From positions 1-64,000 of the forward strand of contig NZ_RKLP01000016.1 in assembly GCF_004011865.1 (NCBI RefSeq): DNA of 64,000 bases. The letters are read 5' to 3'. Every line of letters begins with the position of its first letter. The first letter of the stretch is position 1. Positions 50,376 to 57,868 of this stretch are shown piece after piece. The notes under the pieces are model-generated. The model was not told the origin of the DNA and made no database searches. It saw only the letters and a list, made by a program, of their open reading frames with translations. The stretch is from Prescottella agglutinans (GTDB taxonomy: Bacteria; Actinomycetota; Actinomycetes; Mycobacteriales; Mycobacteriaceae). A program made the position numbers and the translations under genes.

Positions 50376-52406
50376 TCAGCCGCCCAGCGACCCGAACATC
50401 GTGCCGAGCGAACCGGCGCTGCCGGTACCGCCGTCACCGCCACCGGCGACCGTCACCTGGACGGTCTGCGGAGCGGAGGTCGACGCCAGGGAACCGGCGC
50501 CGCCGGAGTAGACGGCCTTGACCACGTGAGCGCCGGACGTGGCGAACGTGTGGTCCAGCACCGCGACACCGTTGATCACCGGAACTGCGGCACCGAGGGG
50601 CGTCTCGCCGTCGTAGAACTGGACCGTTCCGGTCAACTGGGCGGCGCCGGTGACGCGGGCCGAGAGACTCGCGACCTGTCCGACGGTCGCCGTGCCCGGG
50701 CCGGTCAGCTCGGTGGTGGTCGCCACGTCACTGGGGGCCGGGTCCGAAACCTGCACCGACTGAGCCGGTGCCGACGATCCGGCGAAGCCGGCGCCCGGGG
50801 TGAACACCGCCGTGATCGAGTGGCTTCCCGCCGTGGTGAACGCGTGCTGCAGGCTCGCGGCACCGTTCGACACCGTCACCGGTCCGCCGATGGCGGTGCC
50901 GTTGTCCGCGAACTGCACCGTGCCGGCCGCGTTCGACGGCGTCACCGAAGCGGTCAACGCCACGGTCGCGCCTGTCTGTGCCGTCGGCTGAACCGTCAGC
51001 GCCGTGCTGGTCTGCACATCCGGCGTCGGCGGGTTGGTCGCGATCACGTTCCGCGCCGCAGCGGTCGACCCCAGGAAGCCGGTGCTCCCGGTGAAGACCG
51101 CCGAGATGCTGTGGTTGCCCGCCACCGTGAAGGTGTGCGACAACTGCGCCTTGCCGTTCGACACCGTGACCGGAGCACCGATGTCGCCGGCACCGTCCTT
51201 GAACTGCACCGTGCCCGCCGCGGTCGCCGGGTCCACCGTCGCGGTGAACGTCACGGCCGCGCCCAGTTCGGCGGTGGGAGGCACCTGCAGGGTGGTCGTG
51301 GTCGCGACATCCGGGTCGCGCACCGTCACGGTCTGGGCCGGCGACGACGTGGAACCGCTGAAGCCCGGCGCGCCGGAGTACACGGCGGTGATGTCGTGGC
51401 CACCGGCCGCGGTGAACGTGTGGTCCAGGCTCGCAACACCGTTCGACACCGCCACCGGCGCGCCGATGTTCGCGGTGCCGTCCTTGAACTGCACCGTGCC
51501 GGCCGTGGTCGCCGGGGCTACCGTCGCCGTGAGGGTCACCGGCACACCGGCCGTTGCAGTGGCCGGCGCCTGCACCGAGGTCGACGTCGCCGCATCCGGT
51601 GCCGCCACCTGCACCGACTGCACCGTCGAATCCGACCCGTTGGCGCGCGCCGAACCCGGGAACTTCGCCTGCACCGACCGCGCACCCGCAGTCGACGGCG
51701 TCCACGTGAACGTCGCTGCACCCGAACCGTTCAGCGCGCCCGAGCCGACCTTCGCGCCGCCGTCGTAGAAGTCGACCGAATCACCCTGTGCCGCACCGGT
51801 CACCGTCGCGCTCAGCGTCACCGGCTTACCGACCTGCGCACCCGACACCGCCGCCAACGACGTCGACGAGGCGTTCTTGGCGACGGTGATCGCCGGACCC
51901 TTGTTCGAGTACGTGCCGTCGCCGAGCGAACCGCTGTAGTGCATCGTCGTCATCAACGGCACGCCGCGATCGCAATCCGCACCCACCCGGTACGAGAACT
52001 CGAAGGTGTGCGACTTCGGGTTGATGTTCGGGTACACCGGCCAATCGATGCTCGAACCCTGGATCCGCGCGTAATCGGCTGCCTGGCTCTGCAGCCCACG
52101 CGGCGACCCGTCGACCTTCGCCGACCCGTCCACGTAGGTCATGCAGGTGGGATGCAGATCCTTGACCGCGTAGATGTACTCCACCGGAATCCCGGTCCGC
52201 TCGAACTTCGTCGACACCGTCACGATGTCGCCCTCGTTCGGCGTCGTGTTCGACACCGTCCGCGTGTATCGGCTGTTGCCGTCGTCCCACGTCACCGAAC
52301 CCGACGCCGCACCGGCCGAACCGACACCCACTGTCGCCACGAACCCCGCAGCGACGGCTACCGCACCCACACCGCCGATGATCCGGCGAAATCTTCTGTC
52401 AGACAT
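50376..52406 (-). CDS. Secreted Ig-like repeat protein 3 (five Ig units)
   Basis: A 676-aa exported protein. Signal peptide about 1-33 (SAGAASGS). The N-terminal module (about 34-170; VTWDDGNSRYTRTVSNTTPNEGD, DLHPTCMTYVDGSAKVDG, VGADCDRG) is very close to those of proteins 4 and 6, in places also at the DNA level. Five Ig-like units follow; the first is a divergent type ending in TPSTAGARSVQAKF and the others are standard. The tail is GSAGSLGTMFGSLGG and ends the protein. Start ATG 52404-52406. No anchor motif is visible. Confidence 0.85.
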   Translation of the reverse strand: MSDRRFRRIIGGVGAVAVAAGFVATVGVGSAGAASGSVTWDDGNSRYTRTVSNTTPNEGDIVTVSTKFERTGIPVEYIYAVKDLHPTCMTYVDGSAKVDGSPRGLQSQAADYARIQGSSIDWPVYPNINPKSHTFEFSYRVGADCDRGVPLMTTMHYSGSLGDGTYSNKGPAITVAKNASSTSLAAVSGAQVGKPVTLSATVTGAAQGDSVDFYDGGAKVGSGALNGSGAATFTWTPSTAGARSVQAKFPGSARANGSDSTVQSVQVAAPDAATSTSVQAPATATAGVPVTLTATVAPATTAGTVQFKDGTANIGAPVAVSNGVASLDHTFTAAGGHDITAVYSGAPGFSGSTSSPAQTVTVRDPDVATTTTLQVPPTAELGAAVTFTATVDPATAAGTVQFKDGAGDIGAPVTVSNGKAQLSHTFTVAGNHSISAVFTGSTGFLGSTAAARNVIATNPPTPDVQTSTALTVQPTAQTGATVALTASVTPSNAAGTVQFADNGTAIGGPVTVSNGAASLQHAFTTAGSHSITAVFTPGAGFAGSSAPAQSVQVSDPAPSDVATTTELTGPGTATVGQVASLSARVTGAAQLTGTVQFYDGETPLGAAVPVINGVAVLDHTFATSGAHVVKAVYSGGAGSLASTSAPQTVQVTVAGGGDGGTGSAGSLGTMFGSLGG

Positions 52407-52410
52407 GGAC

Positions 52411-52455
52411 TTCCTCTCGACGACAGACTTCGCCGGTCGTCACACGGTGAGAAGT
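52411..52455 (-). repeat. Duplicated 5' leader segment, copy B
   Basis: These 45 nt are identical to 50276-50320. They lie just upstream of the start of Ig-like gene 3. Confidence 0.9.
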
Positions 52456-52459
52456 GGAT

Positions 52460-52498
52460 CTTCCGGTTCGGGGTCCGGTGGGGACCCCGAACCGGAAG
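52460..52498 (-). terminator. Hairpin terminator of Ig-like gene 4
   Basis: A perfect 17-bp stem (52460-52476 with 52482-52498) and a 5-nt loop, 15 nt past the stop at 52514. Confidence 0.85.
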
Positions 52499-52513
52499 TG
52501 AATCGAAGAAGCG

Positions 52514-53971
52514 TCAGCCGCCGAGCGAGCCGAACATCGTGCCGAGCGAACCGGCGCTACCCGAGCCGCCGTCACCGCCGTCACCGCCACCGGGCGAGGC
52601 CGGCGCGACAGCCACCGACACCTGGTCGGCGGAGGCGTTGACCGTGCCGGAGCCCGAGTACTCGGCCCGGATGACGCGCTGCCCCTGGACCGCCGGGGTC
52701 CAACTGACCGATGCGCGGCCGCTGCCGTCGACGGCAGCGGTGCCGATGACGATGTCCCCGTCCTTGAAGGTCACGGTGCCGCCGGCGCTGCCGGTGACCT
52801 GTGCCGAGATCGTCTTTGCCACGCCGACCTGAGCGCTGCCCACGGTGAGATTCGTGGTCGAGTCGGTGTTCTGGACCGGCTTCGGGGCGACGCTCACGGT
52901 CGCGGTCGCGGTGGACGCCGCGACACCGGTGCGCCCGGAGTAGTCGACCGTGATCGAGTGATTGCCCTCGGTCATCGGGGTCCACGCGTAGGTGGCCTCG
53001 CCGGAGGCGTTCACCGTGGCCTCCGCGAGCACCTGTCCGCCGTCCTTGAACTTGACGGTGCCACCGGCGGCGGCCGCCGGGGTCACGATGGCCTTCAGGA
53101 TCGTCGACTGTCCGACCCGAGCGCCCGACACGGGGGCGAGCTGCGTGGTCGACACGATGTCCGAGGAGAGCACGTCGATGTTCTGCTTCGCCGAGTCCGA
53201 GCCGTTGGCCTTCGCGGTGCCGAGGAAGCGCGCCATCAGCTCGTGCGCGCCACGCGAGTCCGGCGTCCAGGCATAGGTTGCGGTGCCGTTCGCGTTGAGG
53301 GTGCCGGTTCCGATCCGGTTGCCACCGTCGAAGAACTCGACGGTGTCGCCCTGCGCGCCGCCGGTCACGGTCGCGGCGAGGGTGGTGGCCTGCCCCACCT
53401 GGGCGCCGGTGACCTGCGCGAGCGACGTCGTCGTCGTGTTCTTGGAGACGGTGATCGCCGGGCCCTTGTTCGAGTACGTGCCACTTCCGAGTGAACCGCC
53501 GTAGTGCATGGTCGTCATCAACGGCACACCACGCTCACAGTTCGCACCCACCCGGTACGAGAACTCGAACGTGCGCGACTTCGGGTTGATGTTCGGATAC
53601 ACCGGCCAGTCGATCGCCGAGCCCTCGACCCGAACCCAGTCGGCCGCCATGCTCTCGAGTCCACGCGGCGACCCGTCCACCTTCGCCGACCCGTCCACGT
53701 ACGTCATGCACGCCGGATGCAGATCCTTGACCGCGTAGATGTACTCCACCGGAATCCCGGTCCGCTCGAACTTCGTCGACACCGTCACGATGTCGCCCTC
53801 GTTCGGCGTCGTGTTCGACACCGTCCGCGTGAACCGGCTGTTCCCGTCGTCCCACGTCACGGAGCCGGGCGCCGCGTTCGCCGAACCGAGTCCCGCAGTG
53901 ACCGCGAATCCGGCTGCCACCGCGAAGGCGCTCAGGCCGCCCACGACGCGGCGGATGTTCCTGTCAGACAT
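52514..53971 (-). CDS. Secreted Ig-like repeat protein 4 (three Ig units)
   Basis: A 485-aa exported protein. I chose ATG 53969-53971 (MSDRNIRRVV), matching the starts of proteins 2 and 3; the frame extends upstream through non-coding DNA. Signal peptide about 1-34. The N-terminal module with two cysteines is nearly the same as in proteins 3 and 6. The three Ig-like units are divergent: each ends in YAWTPDSRGAH or WTPAVQGQR-type segments, unlike the HTFTTAG type of the paralogues. The tail GSGSAGSLGTMFGSLGG is conserved. It is the shortest of the DDGNSR-type proteins. Confidence 0.85.
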   Translation of the reverse strand: MSDRNIRRVVGGLSAFAVAAGFAVTAGLGSANAAPGSVTWDDGNSRFTRTVSNTTPNEGDIVTVSTKFERTGIPVEYIYAVKDLHPACMTYVDGSAKVDGSPRGLESMAADWVRVEGSAIDWPVYPNINPKSRTFEFSYRVGANCERGVPLMTTMHYGGSLGSGTYSNKGPAITVSKNTTTTSLAQVTGAQVGQATTLAATVTGGAQGDTVEFFDGGNRIGTGTLNANGTATYAWTPDSRGAHELMARFLGTAKANGSDSAKQNIDVLSSDIVSTTQLAPVSGARVGQSTILKAIVTPAAAAGGTVKFKDGGQVLAEATVNASGEATYAWTPMTEGNHSITVDYSGRTGVAASTATATVSVAPKPVQNTDSTTNLTVGSAQVGVAKTISAQVTGSAGGTVTFKDGDIVIGTAAVDGSGRASVSWTPAVQGQRVIRAEYSGSGTVNASADQVSVAVAPASPGGGDGGDGGSGSAGSLGTMFGSLGG

Positions 53972-54249
53972 GCATTTCCTCTCGACGACGAACCTCGATG
54001 GATGCCCGACGGGAGTTGCAGCCCTGCATGACTTCGCGCGTGGATCGGGCCATTCTCCGACTCCCTTCAGAGCACGGTCGCCGCGGATCCGCACCAGGTG
54101 TCGTCGGAACCGCGTCTACTGCCGCCCAGGTTTCGGCCCGACTCCGCACACCCGGCTCGTTCCCTTCGGCACCGATGTGCCGATAGAAACGCGCCTCACT
54201 GTATCGGACGTACGTCCAGGTCTGTGCCGAATCGGTGAATACACCGAAC
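53972..54249. other. Upstream region of Ig-like gene 4 with relic sequence
   Basis: This region separates Ig-like genes 4 and 5. It contains a partial copy (54043-54077) of the 5' end of gene 5. Otherwise it holds no gene that I can support. Confidence 0.5.
54043..54077 (-). pseudogene. Relic of an Ig-like gene 5' end
   Basis: On the minus strand this segment reads through a ribosome-binding-like stretch into ATG GCC CGA TCC (MARS), and it matches 55552-55580, the start of Ig-like gene 5, with a few changes. After MARS the reading frame does not continue as the paralogue. It looks like the remnant of a gene start left by duplication. Confidence 0.5.
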
Positions 54250-54280
54250 GGGGCCCCTCGCGCTGTGCGCGAGGGGCCCC
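54250..54280 (-). terminator. Hairpin terminator of Ig-like gene 5
   Basis: A perfect 14-bp stem (54250-54263 with 54267-54280) and a 3-nt loop, 28 nt past the stop at 54309. Confidence 0.8.
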
Positions 54281-54308
54281 GAGTCGATCAGAGTTCGTAG
54301 CTGAAGTG

Positions 54309-55562
54309 TCAGCCGCCGAGGCTGCCGAAGCCGCCGCCGAGGCTGCCCAGGCTACCGGTGCCACCCGGCTGCGTCGGAGCATCGGCGACCTGAATGGTCT
54401 GCGGCAGCGAAGCCGAACCGTTCACGCCCTGACCACCGGTGTAGGCGACGCTGATCTGGTGCGGGCCGGCAACGGTGAAGGTGTGGTCGATCGCGACGGC
54501 ACCGTTTCCGACCGCGATGCGCGGCCCGATCGGGTTGCCGGCGTCGTAGAACTGCACCGTGCCGGGCAGCTGCGCACCGTTGGCCGAAATCTGCGCGGAC
54601 AGGCGCACGGACGTGCCGACCGTCGCGGTCTGCGGCGCGGTCATGATGGTCGCGGAGTTGACGTCGTCCGGGGTCGGGACCGACACGTCGACGATCGCTC
54701 CGGGGGAACTGGAGTTGATGAAGCCGCCGCTACCGAAGAAGGCCGCCGTGATCGCATGCGGGCCCGCCGCGGTGAAGGTGTACGGCAGCGACGCGGCACC
54801 GTTGACCACCTGGACCGGCGCGCCGATGGGGGTCGATCCGTCCATGAACTGCACCGTGCCGGTGGCGTCCCCCGGGGTCACCGACGCCGAGAGCTGAACG
54901 GGCTGTCCCGTCTTCGCGCTCGGCGGGACGGTCACCGTGGTATTCGTCGCCGTAGGCGGACGCTGAACCGACAGGTTGAGGCCGGTCAGCGGGTTCCAGG
55001 TCTGCGTGCTGCCGAAGGTCTCGACGTTGAAGGACATGCCCGTCTCACGCGGACCGGGCTGAGCGGTCGAGGGGACCTTGTACTTGAAGGTCAGCGTGGC
55101 GCCCTTGTTGATGACAGCCATTCTGCCGGCAGCGCCCATCGCGGTTCCGTGATCGGTCCACCACAGCTTCACCGCACCGGAGACCGGATCCTGCGTGCCG
55201 GGGCCGTCGTACTGGGCCGGGTTGTTCCAGTTACCGATGAGCGGTCCGCCGCGCCACACGTTCGCCTTGGCTTCCAGCAACTGGTAGCCCGCGGGCGGGT
55301 AGTCGGTGTAGTCCCGGAGGTAGCGGTCGACTCCGCCATCCAATTCGATCACGACCGTCGACGTCACCGTGTCACCCGGGAACGGGTTGGGATTGTCGAT
55401 CGTCTTGGTCGCCTTGATGTTCGAGGTGGTGACAGTCTCCGACACGGGCGCCGCGGAGGCGGCACCGCTACCGAATGCGACCTGTCCGGCCCCGAGCGCG
55501 GCTACCGCCATCGCGCCGACGAGCACCTTCGAGACAGTTCGCCGCATGACCGATCGGGCCAT
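54309..55562 (-). CDS. Secreted Ig-like repeat protein 5 (two Ig units)
   Basis: A 417-aa exported protein. I chose ATG 55560-55562 (MARSVMRRTVSK), with AAGGAG upstream. Signal peptide about 1-39 (ASAAPVS). The N-terminal module (about 40-205; TVTTSNIKATKTIDNPNP, VDRYLRDYTDYPPAGY) is the same type as in protein 1. Only two Ig-like units follow, one of the common HTFTVAG type. The tail is GTGSLGSLGGGFGSLGG. It has the fewest Ig units of the eight proteins. Confidence 0.85.
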   Translation of the reverse strand: MARSVMRRTVSKVLVGAMAVAALGAGQVAFGSGAASAAPVSETVTTSNIKATKTIDNPNPFPGDTVTSTVVIELDGGVDRYLRDYTDYPPAGYQLLEAKANVWRGGPLIGNWNNPAQYDGPGTQDPVSGAVKLWWTDHGTAMGAAGRMAVINKGATLTFKYKVPSTAQPGPRETGMSFNVETFGSTQTWNPLTGLNLSVQRPPTATNTTVTVPPSAKTGQPVQLSASVTPGDATGTVQFMDGSTPIGAPVQVVNGAASLPYTFTAAGPHAITAAFFGSGGFINSSSPGAIVDVSVPTPDDVNSATIMTAPQTATVGTSVRLSAQISANGAQLPGTVQFYDAGNPIGPRIAVGNGAVAIDHTFTVAGPHQISVAYTGGQGVNGSASLPQTIQVADAPTQPGGTGSLGSLGGGFGSLGG

Positions 55563-55765
55563 TCCGACTCCTTCCAGAGCGTTCGCGCCCCGGGCGGGAA
55601 TTCCACCGACGCGGCGCAGTACATGCATGTGCATCCTGTGTCGACCGCCGGCCCGACCCCGAACGTTCGACTGTGTTCGGCGTGCAAAGACATCCGCGCG
55701 CAGAACAGCTTCCGACTTTATAGAACAAACGTCCAATATCGGAGAGTTTTCGTTACAGCCCGATT
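55563..55765. other. Upstream region of Ig-like gene 5
   Basis: About 200 bp without a supported gene. It includes an AT-rich stretch near 55715-55750 that may hold the promoter of Ig-like gene 5. Confidence 0.4.
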
Positions 55766-55794
55766 GGGGGTGGCCGCTCAAAGCGACCACCCCC
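55766..55794 (-). terminator. Hairpin terminator of Ig-like gene 6
   Basis: A 13-bp stem with one mismatch (55766-55778 with 55782-55794) and a 3-nt loop, 6 nt past the stop at 55801. Confidence 0.75.
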
Positions 55795-55800
55795 GATCGA

Positions 55801-57831
55801 CTAGGAGCCGAACGGAAGCCCGGCGAGGCTACCGGTCCCGGGCGTGCCACCCGGATTGGTTCCGGTCGTGGTGATGTCGATGGTCCGGACGTCCGAGGAC
55901 GAGCCCTTCAGTCCGGCCGCTCCCGAGTACACCGCGGTGATCCGGTGGACACCGGACGACGCGAAGGCGTGGTCCAGGGTCGCGGTGCCGTCGACCAGTG
56001 CGACGGCCTCCCCGATCGGCGTGTCACCGTCGAAGAACTGCACCGTCCCGCTGACCGCGCCGGACGACACCACCGATGCCCACAGCTTCACCGTGCTGCC
56101 GGCCGTGGCCGAGGCCGGGACCGTCAGCGCCGTCGCGGTGTCCGCGTCGGTGGACGCCGGCACCGTGACGTTCACGATCCGCGCGACCGCGGTGGAACCG
56201 TCGAGGGCGGGAACGCCGGAGAACACCGCCGAGATCGAGTGCGCGCCCGCCGTGGTGAACGTGTGCGACAGACGTGCGGCACCGCCGGTCACCGCGACCG
56301 GAGAACCGAGGTCGGTACCGCCGTCGCGGAACTGGACGGTCCCGCCGTCGACGGGATCACCCGCGGAGGTCCGGACGGTCACCCACAGATCGGTGGCCGC
56401 ACCGGTCTTGGCCTCGCCCGGCACGCTGAGCATCGTGACCGTGCCGCGCGGCGTCGTCACGGGGTCGGTGACGGACACCGAACCGGCCGACGAGGTCGAC
56501 GGCTCGAATCCCGCAGCACCCGAGTAGACCGCGGTGATGGCGTGGTTACCGACGGACGTGAACGTGTGCTCCAGGGCGGCGGTGCCGTTCACGATCGCGA
56601 CCGGCGCACCGAGCGCGGTGACGCCGTCCTTGAACTGCACCGTGCCACCGGCCGGCGTCGGGCTGACCGACGCCGAGAGGGTCACCGATGCACCCGTCTG
56701 CGCCGACGAGGGCACGGTGAGGGTCGTGGTGGTCGCCCGGTCCGGGACGGTCACCGAGACCGTCGCCGGTGCGGACGTCGAGGAGACGAAACCTGCACCG
56801 GTGAACACGGCCGTGACCGGGTGCGAGCCCGCCGCGGTGAACGTGTGCGACAGCTGGGCGACGCCGCCCGAGACCGGCACCGGGGCACCGATGTTCGCGT
56901 TGCCGTCCCGGAACTGCACGGTGCCCGACGCGTTGTTCGGCGCCACCGTCGCGGACAGGTTCACCGGCGCTCCGGTGAACGCCGTCGCCGGCACCTGCAG
57001 CGTCGTGGTGGTGACCACGTCCGCCGCAGCCACCTGCACCGACTGCACCGCCGACTCGGATCCGTTCGCGAACACCGTGCCCGCGAACTTGGCCTTCAGC
57101 GACCGCGCACCGGCAGTCGACGGCGTCCATGCGAACGTCGCCACGCCCGAGTCGTTCAGCGTGCCGGAACCGATCTTCGCGGCCCCGTCGAAGAAGTCGA
57201 CCGGGTCACCCTGCGCGCCACCGGTCACGGTTGCGCTCAGCGTCAGCGACCTACCGACCTGCGCGCCCGACACCGCCGCCAGCGACGTCGACGACACGTT
57301 CTTGCTCACCGTGAGTGCAGGACCCTTGTCCGAGTACGTGCCGTCACCGAGCGAGCCGCTGTAGTGCATCGTCGTCGGCAGTGCAACGCCCCGAGCACAG
57401 TCCGCGCCGACCCGGTACGAGAACTCGAACGTGTGCGACTTCGGGTTGATGTTCGGGTACACCGGCCAATCGATGCTCGAACCCTGGATCCGCGCGAAAT
57501 CGGCTCCCTGGCTCTCCAACTGACGTGCAGTGCCGTCCACCTTCGCCGACCCGTCCACGTACGTCATGCAGGTCGGATGCAGATCCTTGACCGCGTAGAT
57601 GTACTCCACCGGAGTCCCGGTCCGCTCGAACTTCGTCGACACCGTCACGATGTCGCCCTCGTTCGGCGTCGTGTTCGACACCGTCCGCGTGTATCGGCTG
57701 TTGCCGTCGTCCCACGTCACCGAACCCGGCGCCGCTCCGGCCGTACCCGCGCCGAATGCTCCGACGAGGGTGGCTGAAAGGGCGGCCACGCCTGCCGCGG
57801 CGGTCATTCGCCGTGTCGTCTTACCCGTCAT
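55801..57831 (-). CDS. Secreted Ig-like repeat protein 6 (five Ig units)
   Basis: A 676-aa exported protein. I chose ATG 57829-57831 (MTGKTTRRMT). Signal peptide about 1-33 (GTAGAAPGS); its sequence differs from proteins 2-4, but the mature N-terminal module is nearly the same as in protein 3, so the module was exchanged separately from the signal peptide. Five Ig-like units follow; the fourth carries a GTVTMLSVPGEAKTGA variant also present in protein 7. The tail GTGSLAGLPFGS is a divergent member of the GSLG type. It starts 37 nt after the stop of gene 7 with no terminator between, so the two are likely one transcript. Confidence 0.85.
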   Translation of the reverse strand: MTGKTTRRMTAAAGVAALSATLVGAFGAGTAGAAPGSVTWDDGNSRYTRTVSNTTPNEGDIVTVSTKFERTGTPVEYIYAVKDLHPTCMTYVDGSAKVDGTARQLESQGADFARIQGSSIDWPVYPNINPKSHTFEFSYRVGADCARGVALPTTMHYSGSLGDGTYSDKGPALTVSKNVSSTSLAAVSGAQVGRSLTLSATVTGGAQGDPVDFFDGAAKIGSGTLNDSGVATFAWTPSTAGARSLKAKFAGTVFANGSESAVQSVQVAAADVVTTTTLQVPATAFTGAPVNLSATVAPNNASGTVQFRDGNANIGAPVPVSGGVAQLSHTFTAAGSHPVTAVFTGAGFVSSTSAPATVSVTVPDRATTTTLTVPSSAQTGASVTLSASVSPTPAGGTVQFKDGVTALGAPVAIVNGTAALEHTFTSVGNHAITAVYSGAAGFEPSTSSAGSVSVTDPVTTPRGTVTMLSVPGEAKTGAATDLWVTVRTSAGDPVDGGTVQFRDGGTDLGSPVAVTGGAARLSHTFTTAGAHSISAVFSGVPALDGSTAVARIVNVTVPASTDADTATALTVPASATAGSTVKLWASVVSSGAVSGTVQFFDGDTPIGEAVALVDGTATLDHAFASSGVHRITAVYSGAAGLKGSSSDVRTIDITTTGTNPGGTPGTGSLAGLPFGS

Positions 57832-57868
57832 ACCGTTCTCTCGTTCTCTCACCGTCGTTGCCTTCGAA

